A stretch of DNA of 64,000 bases from UBA3951 sp050952125 (GTDB lineage Bacteria > Bacillota > Sulfobacillia > Fermentithermobacillales > Fermentithermobacillaceae), in NCBI GenBank assembly GCA_050952125.1, contig JBMNKK010000003.1:930001-994000 (forward strand), given 5' to 3'. The notes under the pieces were generated by a model, which saw only the letters and a list, made by a program, of their open reading frames with translations, did no database searches and had not been told where the DNA came from. Below, in pieces: positions 43,208-52,297 of this stretch; position 1 is the first letter of the stretch; every line of letters starts with the position of its first letter. The translations under genes were made by a program, and so were the position numbers.

Positions 43208-44524
43208 TTACTTCGTGCCCGACTTCTCAGCGTGAATGGCCGCTAACTTGTCCTTCATATCAAGGAGTGCCTTCCCGTCAAGCGGATAGTATTTCAGGAC
43301 GAAGATCGCCAGAAGAATCGCGGCTGCGGGGATAACCGACATGAGAGCGCGCAGCCCAAAAAGCGCGGCTGGAGGTTGAGCAGCCAGATTCGCGTCATAC
43401 CCGGTCCTGCTCAACGTCGCGCCCATAATCACGGCGTTGATGGATATTCCCAAACGGATCATGAATCCGTTGACTCCAAAGTACATCCCCTCGCGCCGCG
43501 AGCCGGTCTTGACTTCGTCTTCGTCGGCTACATCGGCAATGAAAACGTCGAGCAGCACCATGATGCCTGCCAAGCCGAACGACAAGAAGAGGCAGATGAG
43601 GATTCCGTGGACATAGTTCTGAGCGAAGAGAAACGGCAAGAGTCCGACGCCGTACAAGAGGCACGCACGAATCATCGACTTCTTTGGGCCCAACCTGGAC
43701 GTGAGCTTTCCCCAAACATACGCAAACGGGATAGCCATTACGAACAAAGCTCCGAGCAGAAGAGTCGTCTGAAAGTCATCTGCCTTCAGGACATACTTGG
43801 CATAGAACGGGATTACCGCTTGAAGCCCCACAAAGGTGTACTGGATAAGCATGGCCGGTATCAGATAGGTCACAAAGGATTTGTTCACGTAGGTCGCCTT
43901 TAGCGCGGAGATGAAGTCCAGCCCCTGGTCCTCGGCAAACTCGGGCCGCTCCTTGGCGCCCCACAGCGAAGCGTACATGGTCACCAGCGACACTCCGGCA
44001 AACAAGAGCCCCATGGCCTTCCAACCGATTTGGGCCGACAGCATTGGCGGCAGCGCGACTCCGAGTATAAGCCCGATGATGCCCAGTATCTGCCTCACTG
44101 CAGATACCCGCGCTCTGTCTTCCAGGTTAGGGTACATCTCGGGGAATAGCGCCGTCCAGTTCAGCACTACGATTGTGAACAAACCGTCAAACAGGAAGAT
44201 GACCGCGAAATAGTAGATATGGAGAGATTGGGACGCGGGAGGCATCCAGAGCAGCGCGAACGCAACACAAAGCGGCAGTGTAAGGAAGAGTATGTACGGA
44301 ATCCGCCTTCCCCACCTTGTCCGCGTCTTATCCGAAATCTGGCCGAACAGAGGGTCGTTGATGGCGTTCCACACGCCATACCAGGTCATGACCAGCGTGA
44401 TCTTGGCGGCAGGAACCTTCAGGACATCCACATAGTAGAAGATAGCGAAAGCACTCACCGTCTGCCCTAGAACAGACGACGAGAAGTTTCCTAGGCTGTA
44501 CGCGAAGTCCTTCCACTTCTTCAC
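43208..44524 (-). CDS. GPH-family sugar:cation symporter (MFS)
   Basis: 438 residues with about 12 membrane segments. The N-terminal FAYSLGNFSSSVLGQTVSAF, then WNAINDPLFGQISDKTRTRW (GPH signature with the D-P-x-x-G-x-x-SD-T-R-T-R-x-G-R motif) and the late MIRLGISINAVIMGATLSRT are typical of the glycoside-pentoside-hexuronide family. It should import a di- or oligosaccharide with Na+ or H+, leaving it unphosphorylated. It diverges from the deacetylase/GH4/kinase operon across about 120 bp, so a shared control region is likely. Confidence 0.88.
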   Translation of the reverse strand: MKKWKDFAYSLGNFSSSVLGQTVSAFAIFYYVDVLKVPAAKITLVMTWYGVWNAINDPLFGQISDKTRTRWGRRIPYILFLTLPLCVAFALLWMPPASQSLHIYYFAVIFLFDGLFTIVVLNWTALFPEMYPNLEDRARVSAVRQILGIIGLILGVALPPMLSAQIGWKAMGLLFAGVSLVTMYASLWGAKERPEFAEDQGLDFISALKATYVNKSFVTYLIPAMLIQYTFVGLQAVIPFYAKYVLKADDFQTTLLLGALFVMAIPFAYVWGKLTSRLGPKKSMIRACLLYGVGLLPFLFAQNYVHGILICLFLSFGLAGIMVLLDVFIADVADEDEVKTGSRREGMYFGVNGFMIRLGISINAVIMGATLSRTGYDANLAAQPPAALFGLRALMSVIPAAAILLAIFVLKYYPLDGKALLDMKDKLAAIHAEKSGTK

Positions 44525-44643
44525 GGCACTACCCCCTGTCAGCTATCGGTCGGGAGGAAAACCCACACATTCCTAGAAGCTTCCTGGCAAGATTCGAGGC
44601 GGACCAACTGGTCTCCTCCGGACCGCCTAAAGGAGAGGCAGAC

Positions 44644-45381
44644 ATGGATCTTATCCCCATCCCCAATCTGCTTGACGCCAAGAATGTTCTGGTCATATTC
44701 CCTCACCCCGACGATGCAGAGCTAACGGCAGGAGGCACGGTGGCGCTCCTGACGGAAAAAGGAGCCAGAGTGACGTACTGCTGCGCTACTGACGGCAGCA
44801 TGGGTGCATTCGAGCCTACCGTGACTCGCGAACAAGTCGCGGCAATACGTAAACAAGAGCAGTCTGAGGCTGCGAGAATCCTTGGAGTTGAAGACGTTGT
44901 CTGGCTTGGTTTCCCCGACGGATTCATGCCCGGAATTGAAGAGGTTCGGGAGAAGATGGTAGGTGTAATCCGCAGGGTGAAACCTGATTTCCTCGTCACG
45001 CTTGACCCGTGGCTCACGTACGAAGCGCACCCCGACCACAGAAAGACATCGATGGCCGCAGTTGAGGCGGCGCTGTACGCGCAGTTCCCGCTGGCATATC
45101 CTGAGCACCGGTCTCCACATTCGGTACCGGGTATTGCGCTTGCGTTGTCCCAGCACCCCAACAAGGCGGTGAACATCGAAGGTGTCTGGGAGCGGAAAAT
45201 GGCAGCTTGCCTCGCGCACAAATCCCAGTTCCCTGAGCCGATTTGGAGTTCGGTCTACTTGCCTTACATCAAGGCCAAGTCTGCGGAGGCCGGCCGCTCG
45301 ATAGGCGCATCTGTGGCGGAAGACTTCAAGGTAGTGACTCCTGCACACCTACACGTGATGACGGATACCTGGAGGATGTGA
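44644..45381 (+). CDS. PIG-L/LmbE-family N-acetylsugar deacetylase
   Basis: 245 residues. Zinc motif FPHPDDAELTAGGTVALL (H-P-D-D) and the third ligand region EAHPDHRKTS are intact, with ATDGSMGAF and DVVWLGFPDGFMP between. PIG-L enzymes remove acetyl groups from GlcNAc-containing compounds; the archaeal diacetylchitobiose deacetylase belongs here. First gene of an operon with a GH4 enzyme (5 bp on) and a GlcNAc-kinase-like protein. Absence of membrane segments means it acts in the cytoplasm. Confidence 0.88.
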   Translation: MDLIPIPNLLDAKNVLVIFPHPDDAELTAGGTVALLTEKGARVTYCCATDGSMGAFEPTVTREQVAAIRKQEQSEAARILGVEDVVWLGFPDGFMPGIEEVREKMVGVIRRVKPDFLVTLDPWLTYEAHPDHRKTSMAAVEAALYAQFPLAYPEHRSPHSVPGIALALSQHPNKAVNIEGVWERKMAACLAHKSQFPEPIWSSVYLPYIKAKSAEAGRSIGASVAEDFKVVTPAHLHVMTDTWRM

Positions 45382-45386
45382 GCCCA

Positions 45387-46706
45387 ATGAAGACACTCAA
45401 ACTCGCGGTTTTGGGCGGCGGCTCGTCGTACGCGACCGAATTACTGGACGGAATCATCAGCCGCTGGAAAAACGGCGAGTTTCACGCCCGGGAGATCGCC
45501 ATGGTCGACGTCCCGGAAGGCAAGGAACGGATGGAAACGGTGGCCGCCTTTGCGAGAAGGATGATGGCCAAGCGCGGGATGCCGTGCCGGCTGACCACCT
45601 CTCTCGACAGGCGACGTGCCCTTGACGGGGCTTCGTTCGTGATCAGCCAAATAAGGGTCGGCCAGATGGCAGCTCGCAGAAGAGACGAGCATATCCCTTT
45701 GAAGCACGGCGTCATCGGGCAGGAGACCACAGGTGCGGGCGGATTTGCCAACGCTTTGCGGACCATCCCGGTATCGCTGGAAATCGCAAAGGACGTCAAA
45801 GACATCTGCCCTGACGCGTGGCTCCTGAACTTCTCAAACCCGTCGGGCCTAGTTACGGAGGCACTCACCAGGTATTCCGATGTGAAAACGTTCGGCCTGT
45901 GCAACGTGCCCATCGGTATCAGGATGGGAGTTGCGAAAGCCCTGGGCGTGGAACCGCACAGAATCAGCACCGATGTTTCGGGTTTGAACCACTTGTCATT
46001 CGTCACTCGGGTGACACTTGACGGGCAGGACGTCACTGAGAGGGTATTCACAGATCCAATCTTTGACGAGTACATGAAGGCCGAGAGGTTCAGCGGCGAA
46101 ATGGGTAGGTTTCTGCAGAGGCTGCGGATCATTCCCGCCAGTTACCTCTTCTATTACTGGTGTCCGGAAAAGGCCCATAAACAGCAGCAAGACGACTTGG
46201 CCGGCGGAAAGGGCACCCGAGCCGATGAGGTAATGCGTATTGAGCAGCGCCTATTTGAGGTGTACGCGCAGCCTCAAAATGCCGATCTACCTGAGGAGAT
46301 TAAGAAGCGCGGAGGCGCGTACTACTCTGATGTCGCGTTGAGCACCATATCGGCAATGGTCAACAACAGGCCTGTCGTAGAGGCTCTCAACGTGCGAAAC
46401 AGAGGAGCCGTTCCGGGGGTGTCACCTGATTCGATTGTAGAAGTCAGCAGCATGGTTGATGGGCGCGGTCCCCATCCTATTGCCCAAAATCCCCTGCCGC
46501 GTGAAGTACTGGGATTGGTTCAGCAGGTGAAGGCCTATGAAGACCTTACCGTCGAGGCGGCGGTAAAGGGCGACCCGGAGGCCGCGTTCTTCGCGCTGCT
46601 CAACCATCCTTTGGTGCCCGGGGCCGACAAGGCGCTGGCTCTACTGAAGGACATACTCGAGGCAAACAAAGACTACCTGCCTCAGTTCGCAGGTTGCAGG
46701 ATCTGA
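45387..46706 (+). CDS. Glycoside hydrolase family 4 enzyme (second of two)
   Basis: 439 residues from ATG 45387 (GGAGG 11 bases upstream, overlapping the end of the deacetylase gene). NAD motif LAVLGGGSSYATELLDGI, QIRVGQMAARRRDE, GVIGQETTGAGGF, NFSNPSGLV, metal Cys172 (FGLCNVP) and His202 (GLNHLSF) mark GH4. It is only distantly similar to the first GH4 gene in the window, so the two likely cleave different linkages. It is placed between a deacetylase and a kinase, which suggests a de-N-acetylated disaccharide as substrate. Confidence 0.9.
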   Translation: MKTLKLAVLGGGSSYATELLDGIISRWKNGEFHAREIAMVDVPEGKERMETVAAFARRMMAKRGMPCRLTTSLDRRRALDGASFVISQIRVGQMAARRRDEHIPLKHGVIGQETTGAGGFANALRTIPVSLEIAKDVKDICPDAWLLNFSNPSGLVTEALTRYSDVKTFGLCNVPIGIRMGVAKALGVEPHRISTDVSGLNHLSFVTRVTLDGQDVTERVFTDPIFDEYMKAERFSGEMGRFLQRLRIIPASYLFYYWCPEKAHKQQQDDLAGGKGTRADEVMRIEQRLFEVYAQPQNADLPEEIKKRGGAYYSDVALSTISAMVNNRPVVEALNVRNRGAVPGVSPDSIVEVSSMVDGRGPHPIAQNPLPREVLGLVQQVKAYEDLTVEAAVKGDPEAAFFALLNHPLVPGADKALALLKDILEANKDYLPQFAGCRI

Positions 46707-46731
46707 AGCGGGACAAAGGAGGTCTGTAGAC

Positions 46732-47715
46732 GTGAGATACGCGCTCGGAGTTGACGGCGGCGCGACAAAAACCATGGCCGTGGTTGGAGACGAAAGAGGC
46801 AACGTGCTTGGAGTGGGTTTGGGCGGGCCGACCAATTACCAGATAACGGGCCTCGACATGGCCATGGAACATCTCGGAGCGGCTGTGTCGTCCGCTCTCG
46901 AGGCCGCAAAATTGAGCCTCACCGATATCAGTCAAGCAGTCTTCGGCATGGCAGGAGCCGACTTCCCTATCGACTTTGAGAACCTCAAGAAGGGCATATC
47001 CGGCCTCTATCCCGACCTCAGGGCTGAAATCGTCAATGACACCTGGGTTGGATTCCGCGCAGGCACAGCCCTCCCGTACGGCGGAGTTGTGATTTCAGGT
47101 TCGGGGGCGAACTACGCCGCTGCCGCGCCGGACGGCCGCAAGGTGACCGGCCGCGGAATGGGATATGAGTGGGGATCGGAAGGCGGCGCCGGCAGCTTGA
47201 TCAGGCAGGCAGTCCATCATGCCTTCCGCTCTCACGACGGCACGGGCCCAAAAACGGGTTTGGAGGAAGCAGTCATCTCGCTCCTCGGCTTCCCAAGTTA
47301 CGATGAACTGTCCCTTTACATGTACCAACATCAAGGCCAATTTGGGCAGATCTACACAAAAGCCGCCAGTATTGTGCCCGCCCTGTTTCAGCTGGCGTTT
47401 CAGGGAGACTCGGTCGCGCAGAACATACTCGTTGACACCGGCCGGGTTATGGGCGAGATCATCGGAGGACTGGTATCAAACCTCGGCATGGGGGCGTCTC
47501 CGGTGGATATCGTCCTGGTGGGCAGCGTATTCACCAAAGGCGTATGCCCGCTCATGATCTCGTCGATGAAAACCGCTTGCGAGAGGAAGGTGCCTCTCGC
47601 CGAGTTCCGGCTGGTTGAGATGGAGCCGGCGGGCGGCGCGTTCCTGATGGCCCTTGAATCCATGGGTATTGAAGGGCCGGATATCAGGCAGAGGGTCATT
47701 GAGACATTGAAGTAG
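46732..47715 (+). CDS. BadF/BadG/BcrA/BcrD-type ATPase, N-acetylglucosamine kinase-like
   Basis: 327 residues of the ASKHA fold: phosphate-1 motif LGVDGGATKTMAVV, GMAGADFPIDFE, NDTWVGFRAGT, phosphate-2 VVISGSGANYAA and GRGMGYEWGSEGGAGSLI, adenosine motif DIVLVGSVFT. This matches GlcNAc kinases of the BadF superfamily rather than 2-hydroxyacyl-CoA dehydratase activators, because the Fe-S cysteines of activators are absent. It would phosphorylate the amino sugar released by the GH4 step. Last gene of the operon, followed by a clean hairpin. Confidence 0.8.
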   Translation: MRYALGVDGGATKTMAVVGDERGNVLGVGLGGPTNYQITGLDMAMEHLGAAVSSALEAAKLSLTDISQAVFGMAGADFPIDFENLKKGISGLYPDLRAEIVNDTWVGFRAGTALPYGGVVISGSGANYAAAAPDGRKVTGRGMGYEWGSEGGAGSLIRQAVHHAFRSHDGTGPKTGLEEAVISLLGFPSYDELSLYMYQHQGQFGQIYTKAASIVPALFQLAFQGDSVAQNILVDTGRVMGEIIGGLVSNLGMGASPVDIVLVGSVFTKGVCPLMISSMKTACERKVPLAEFRLVEMEPAGGAFLMALESMGIEGPDIRQRVIETLK

Positions 47716-47720
47716 GGAAT

Positions 47721-47749
47721 AGCATCCCGGCCGCATTGGCCGGGATGCT
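47721..47749. terminator. 12-bp perfect hairpin between the sugar operon and grpE
   Basis: AGCATCCCGGCC, loop GCATT, GGCCGGGATGCT, starting 6 bp after the kinase stop and ending 9 bp before the convergent grpE stop. Perfect and GC-rich, suited to act in both directions; tails are only weakly U-rich. Confidence 0.7.
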
Positions 47750-47757
47750 TCTGATAT

Positions 47758-48360
47758 CTACCGGATAACCTTCACTCTTGTCGCCCTGAGCACAGTTCCT
47801 TTATACGTGTATCCGGTCCGGAGTTCCTCGACAACAACCCCGTGTTCCCCTCCGCCGTCCACTGCAGCTACGGCGTCATGGTACTGCGGATCCATCTGCT
47901 TGCCGACGGGGGACTCGATTCGCTCCACGCCTTCCCGACTGAGAGTATCCATGAACTGCCGCTGGATCATCTCCACGCCCTTGTGAAAAGCGGCAAACCC
48001 GGGGTCCGAGCTCGACGAACTCTCCGCGGCCTTCAAGAACCGCTCGAAGTTGTCCATCACCTCAAGGAGGTTCTCCAGGAACTCACTCTTCTCCCTGATC
48101 AGCCGGTCCTCGAAGTCGCGCTCGGTCCTTTTCCGGAAACCATCGAAGTCGGACTTGGCCCGGTTATACTGGTCAAACAGTAGAGTGGCCTTGGACTGCC
48201 AAGTATCTCTCTCTGCAGAGATCCGGGCGATCTCTTCCTGCGCTGCCTCTACTTGAGCCGTTAGCTCAGCCACCAGTTCATCAGGCTGGGCTTCCTGTTC
48301 TGCAGCTTCTCCTTCGAGAACCTTATCGGGTCTTTCTTCCTTACCTTCACTATTGCTCAT
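47758..48360 (-). CDS. grpE: Nucleotide exchange factor GrpE
   Basis: 200 residues from ATG 48360. An acidic N terminus and long coiled-coil helix (LVAELTAQVEAAQEEIARIS, ARISAERDTWQSKATLLFDQ) precede the GrpE core: FDGFRKRTERDFEDR, FLENLLEVMDNFERFL, FHKGVEMIQRQF and the beta-wing PQYHDAVAAVD. GrpE releases ADP from DnaK. It lies 4 bp after dnaK on the same strand. No dnaJ follows in the window. Confidence 0.95.
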   Translation of the reverse strand: MSNSEGKEERPDKVLEGEAAEQEAQPDELVAELTAQVEAAQEEIARISAERDTWQSKATLLFDQYNRAKSDFDGFRKRTERDFEDRLIREKSEFLENLLEVMDNFERFLKAAESSSSSDPGFAAFHKGVEMIQRQFMDTLSREGVERIESPVGKQMDPQYHDAVAAVDGGGEHGVVVEELRTGYTYKGTVLRATRVKVIR

Positions 48361-48364
48361 GCCA

Positions 48365-50269
48365 CTACTCCTTGGGGTCTTCCTTTTCCTTGAACTCCGC
48401 GTCGTAGACCTCGGCCTTGCCGGTTTCTGATTCTTCTGCGGAACTTGCCTGACCAGCCTGGCTGGCCTGCTTGTACAGTTCTTCTGCCAGTTTGGCAGCC
48501 GCATCGCGGAGATCATCCGCAGCCTTCTTCATGTCCTCAGTTGAGCCCGACTTCAGGGTCTCCTTTGCCGCCTCGACGGCCTTCTCCACCTTAGCCTTCT
48601 CGTCTGCCGAGACCTTGTCTCCCGCATCCTTGATGCTCTTCTCAACGGTGTATATGAGGTGCTCCAGATTGTTCTTCGCCTCTATGGCCTCCCGCTGCTT
48701 CTTGTCATCCTCGGCGTGCTTCTGCGCTTCCTCGACGAGTCTGTCAACCTCTTCTCTGGGAAGCTGAGTAGAAGCCTTGATTGTGATGTTTTGCTCCTTG
48801 CCCGTCCCCATGTCCTTAGCGGTCACTTTGAGGATACCGTTGGCGTCTAGGTCAAAAGCCACCTCAATCTGGGGGACTCCTCTCGGGGCGGCCGGTATCC
48901 CAGACAGCATGAAGCGTCCCAGCGACCGGTTGTCCTTCGCCATCTGCCGTTCGCCTTGCAGGACGTGGATTTCGACTTGAGTCTGGAAGTCAGCCGTCGT
49001 CGAGAACATCTGGCTCTTGCGAACCGGGATAGTTGTATTCCTGGAGATAAGGGGAGTTGCCACTCCTCCGTAGGTTTCAACACCTAACGTGAGGGGTGTG
49101 ACATCCAAGAGGACAATGTCCTTCACATCTCCGGACAAGACCCCTCCTTGGATCGCCGCTCCTACTGCCACAACCTCATCCGGATTTACGCTGCGGTTCG
49201 GCTCCTTGCCGGTCAGTGACTTGACCAGCTCCTGAATCCGGGGCATCCTCGTAGACCCGCCCACCAATATGACCTCATCCAGTTCCTTAACGTCAACCTT
49301 AGCGTCCGACAGAACCTGGCGGAACGGCTTGGTGCACCTCTCGGTGAGATCGGAGGTGATGTCTTCAAACTTGGCCCTGGTTAGCCTAACCTCGAGGTGG
49401 AGAGGCTGGCCCTCCCTATCGGCAGAGATAAACGGCAGGCTAACAGTGGTTTCCAATACCTGCGACAACTCCACTTTAGCCTTTTCCGCGGCTTCGATCA
49501 GCCTCTGCAGAGCCCTTCTGTCCTTGCGGAGATCGATCCCATACTCCTTCTGGAACTCGGCTGCAACATAGTCGACTATCTTCTGGTCGTAGTCATCGCC
49601 GCCCAAGTGGGTGTCTCCGGCCGTTGCCAGAACCTCGACAACTCCGTCGCCGACCTCTAGGAGGGAAACGTCAAACGTGCCGCCTCCCAGGTCCCAAACC
49701 AGGATCTTCTCGTTTTTCTTCTTGTCAATGCCGTAAGCTAGCGAAGCCGCGGTAGGCTCGTTGATGATCCTGAGGACCTCAAGCCCAGCAATCCTGCCAG
49801 CGTCTTTCGTCGCCTGCCTCTGAGCGTCGTTGAAGTAAGCCGGAACGGTGATAACAGCCTGAGTTACGGACTCACCCAGGTACTTCTCAGCGTCTTCCTT
49901 CATCTTCCTAAGTATGTGGGCGGAGACCTCTTCCGTCGTGATCTCGGTGTCGGTTCCAGGGAGATACACTCTTACCTCATCGTGTTTTCCCCTGCGTACC
50001 TGGTACGGCACTCTGCCCCTTTCCAGCTCAACCTCATCGTACCTGCGGCCTACAAACCTCTTGATTGAGGAGATTGTATTCTCAGGGTTCAACACAGCCT
50101 GCCTCTTGGCGAGCTGGCCCACCATCTTCTCACCTTTTTTTGAGAAGCCAACTACGGAAGGGGTCGTTCTCGAGCCCTCCGCGTTGATGATGACCGTCGG
50201 CTCCGACCCTTCCATTACGGCAATCACCGAGTTGGTCGTCCCGAGGTCAATCCCGACTACCTTGCCCAT
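48365..50269 (-). CDS. dnaK: Molecular chaperone DnaK (Hsp70)
   Basis: 634 residues, full length. Starts GKVVGIDLGTTNSVIAVMEG; VITVPAYFNDAQRQATKDAG, LVWDLGGGTFDVSLL, and EVILVGGSTRMPRIQELV belong to the ATPase domain, the linker DVTPLTLGVETYGG and the substrate domain follow, and the C terminus ends in an acidic tail. Second gene of the hspR-dnaK-grpE operon; the start is 18 bp after hspR. Confidence 0.97.
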   Translation of the reverse strand: MGKVVGIDLGTTNSVIAVMEGSEPTVIINAEGSRTTPSVVGFSKKGEKMVGQLAKRQAVLNPENTISSIKRFVGRRYDEVELERGRVPYQVRRGKHDEVRVYLPGTDTEITTEEVSAHILRKMKEDAEKYLGESVTQAVITVPAYFNDAQRQATKDAGRIAGLEVLRIINEPTAASLAYGIDKKKNEKILVWDLGGGTFDVSLLEVGDGVVEVLATAGDTHLGGDDYDQKIVDYVAAEFQKEYGIDLRKDRRALQRLIEAAEKAKVELSQVLETTVSLPFISADREGQPLHLEVRLTRAKFEDITSDLTERCTKPFRQVLSDAKVDVKELDEVILVGGSTRMPRIQELVKSLTGKEPNRSVNPDEVVAVGAAIQGGVLSGDVKDIVLLDVTPLTLGVETYGGVATPLISRNTTIPVRKSQMFSTTADFQTQVEIHVLQGERQMAKDNRSLGRFMLSGIPAAPRGVPQIEVAFDLDANGILKVTAKDMGTGKEQNITIKASTQLPREEVDRLVEEAQKHAEDDKKQREAIEAKNNLEHLIYTVEKSIKDAGDKVSADEKAKVEKAVEAAKETLKSGSTEDMKKAADDLRDAAAKLAEELYKQASQAGQASSAEESETGKAEVYDAEFKEKEDPKE

Positions 50270-50287
50270 ACACGCACCTCCGAATGT

Positions 50288-50587
50288 TCAAGTCTGGCTC
50301 CGACTTGGATCTCTGGTATCTTCCGTACTCCCGTTTACTTCTCCGTCTTCCATGGCGAGGATAACCCTAACCCCTTGGAGGTTCACACCTCTCTCCCTGC
50401 ACAAATACACAATTCTTGATAGAAGCCTGAGGTCTTCATCGGAATAGAGGCGGATGTTCGAGTCGGTCCTTGCGGGAGAAATCAAACCTTCGTTCTCAAT
50501 TTGCCTAAGGAACTGGGGACCAACTCCCAAGAGGCGAGCGGCTACGCTGATAGTGTAGACCGGGTCCTTTGGACCGTGGAAGAACAC
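50288..50587 (-). CDS. hspR: HspR-type MerR-family heat-shock repressor
   Basis: 99 residues from GTG 50587, seven bases behind AGGAGG; the frame continues upstream without a better start. The MerR helix-turn-helix and wing are clear: YTISVAARLLGVGPQFLRQI, ENEGLISPARTDSNIRLYSD, then a helix LSRIVYLCRERGVNLQGVRV. HspR represses dnaK operons and needs DnaK as corepressor in actinobacteria. Being first in the operon implies autoregulation. A matching promoter and operator lie just upstream. Confidence 0.9.
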   Translation of the reverse strand: MFFHGPKDPVYTISVAARLLGVGPQFLRQIENEGLISPARTDSNIRLYSDEDLRLLSRIVYLCRERGVNLQGVRVILAMEDGEVNGSTEDTRDPSRSQT

Positions 50588-50603
50588 GTGACCACCTCCT
50601 CTT

Positions 50604-50671
50604 AAGAAACTTATGTGAATCCAACAAGTTTCTTCTGCGACTATGGTAATTATCTTTCCACATCCCGTCAA
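50604..50671 (-). promoter_or_regulatory. hspR-dnaK-grpE promoter with inverted-repeat operator
   Basis: Minus strand: -35 TTGACG (50671-50666), 17-bp spacer, -10 TACCAT (50648-50643), expected start near 50636. Directly downstream lies a perfect 9-bp inverted repeat AAGAAACTT-N13-AAGTTTCTT (50634-50626 and 50612-50604), centre-to-centre 22 bp, ending 9 bp before the ribosome site. Binding there would block transcription start; the repeat could also fold in the mRNA. It is not the actinobacterial HAIR sequence, nor CIRCE. Confidence 0.65.
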
Positions 50672-50808
50672 GTTCCATGCCAAGGTCCACGGCAGATTGT
50701 TTTGCCGACAGGCTCGAGGAAGGGGATGGGTTGTGCGGAGGAGGGACGGCAAGAAGGTCTTGAACCTGCCGACTGCTCCCTGGGAAGTTCAGGTTAGGCA
50801 TGCCGAGA

Positions 50809-52296
50809 TTATGCGGGAGAACTTGAGTATGGCAGTTCACGCCGGTGAGACCCATCTTTCTTTCTTGGGTATGCGGGTAACACGGCTGACAACAGCAGCA
50901 CTATGGAAAACATGAATGTCGTGCCCCCAAGCCACATAGATAGAACCGGAAAAACGGAAGTTAGAAATAAGTATTCTTGGCAAACGCACCAGACCAGAAT
51001 TCCGAGCAGGGTAATTGCTGCACCAATTCGAATCAGTCTGAACTCGGTTCGTTCTTGCTGATAAAAGGTCGAGAGCAGCCTCAATATCACCAGTAGGCTC
51101 GCTGAACTCAGCATACCGATCAAGACACAAAGTCCATAATGCCCCCAAATAATCCTTCCCATACCGACAGAAGGGAGGCCTCTCCACTGGGCCCAGTCAC
51201 TTAAGACATAGGCGATGAACGGCCAACTTCGTTGGCTGTTTGTGAGAATCACGATGGCATCGCCTGTGTCCGGCACAGCCTGTAAATGCGTCATGATGCC
51301 GTTGCCCTGGCCGCCGTGAGAAACTGAGAGCGCACCGTTTGGCAGCTTTTCGATATAGTGACCAAACCCATACGCCTCAAATACCAAGCTGTAGATTCCG
51401 ATTTTACGGCTCTCAGGTTGATACATCCACTCAACGCTTTCGGCGCTTAGAACAGGGTTTTCCGTAAGGCCCGCCGCCGCGAACCGGGCAATATCGTGAG
51501 CGGAGGCAAACAGACCTCCTGAAGCCTTTGAGGGGTAGAGATAGACCGGCACCGCTTCTCCTCTTAAATCATATCCCGTGGGCGGGTAAGGCGTCGCCGA
51601 TGAGTCTATGTCAAAGGTGGCGCTTTCCATGCCCAGTGGGAGTAAAATCTCCATGCGCATATATTCCGAAAAGCTTTGTCCTGTGACATCCTCGATTAAT
51701 ATTTCCAATAGATTATAGCCTGTGTTAGAGTAGAAAAATCCCGTCCCCGGCCCCCGCGTCAGCACCGCTTCCCCAGTCATCACATCCCGGTTAGAGGGCA
51801 TTGCTTCGCCTGGGGCGTAAACATTGGTGAAATCGCCCAATGGCATCCCCGCTGTATGGCTCAAAAGCTGCCGTGTGGTGATTTCTTCTGTCGGGTAGTC
51901 CGACTGCGGGAATTGCCAGCTTTTTAGATACTGTGCCACCGGAGCATCCAGGTCGATCAAGCCCTTTTCTACAAGCCGCATAACTCCCCAAGCTGTAACA
52001 GATTTTGTAATGGATTGAACACTCATGGGGGTATCGACCGTCAGCGCTCTGCCGCTTGCCACATCCGCATAGCCATAGCCCTGGGTCCATACGATTTCAC
52101 TGTCCTTTACAAGTGCGATATTGCAGCCCGGAATTCCATACAGCTTCATCAGGGCGGGAATGCGTTCGTTCATATGTGCTTTAAATTTGTCAAGCGGCGC
52201 ATCGGCGCTCATATTCCTCTTGATTGGCAGACTGTCGGAAAACAGCATGACGAGCAAGCTAATCAGTATGGATATAGGGATAAACCATATCCACAT
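50809..52296 (-). CDS. Beta-lactamase-fold serine hydrolase with C-terminal membrane segments
   Basis: 495 residues. One N-terminal membrane anchor (MWIWFIPISILISLLVML), then the class-C/PBP4*-type domain with S-I-T-K (Ser95), YSNTGYN and SHGGQGNG, then three to four membrane helices at the C terminus. The active site faces outside; substrate could be a peptide or D-amino-acid ester. ATG 52296 is preferred to ATG 52329 because GGAGG precedes it by 7 bases and it lies right behind the stop of a small ORF. Codon use looks AT-richer than its neighbours, a hint of transfer. Confidence 0.8.
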   Translation of the reverse strand: MWIWFIPISILISLLVMLFSDSLPIKRNMSADAPLDKFKAHMNERIPALMKLYGIPGCNIALVKDSEIVWTQGYGYADVASGRALTVDTPMSVQSITKSVTAWGVMRLVEKGLIDLDAPVAQYLKSWQFPQSDYPTEEITTRQLLSHTAGMPLGDFTNVYAPGEAMPSNRDVMTGEAVLTRGPGTGFFYSNTGYNLLEILIEDVTGQSFSEYMRMEILLPLGMESATFDIDSSATPYPPTGYDLRGEAVPVYLYPSKASGGLFASAHDIARFAAAGLTENPVLSAESVEWMYQPESRKIGIYSLVFEAYGFGHYIEKLPNGALSVSHGGQGNGIMTHLQAVPDTGDAIVILTNSQRSWPFIAYVLSDWAQWRGLPSVGMGRIIWGHYGLCVLIGMLSSASLLVILRLLSTFYQQERTEFRLIRIGAAITLLGILVWCVCQEYLFLTSVFPVLSMWLGGTTFMFSIVLLLSAVLPAYPRKKDGSHRRELPYSSSPA

Positions 52297-52297
52297 C

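Noticed and set aside
50819..50845. HAIR-like half site CTTGAGT upstream of hspR
   Set aside because: Only one half matches; the second half (TTCACGC) does not match ACTCAAG, and it lies more than 230 bp from the gene.
50643..50915. Plus-strand open frame of about 90 codons upstream of hspR
   Set aside because: It begins within the hspR promoter, has no ribosome site and overlaps the 3' end of the opposite serine hydrolase gene by over 100 bp; no family resemblance.
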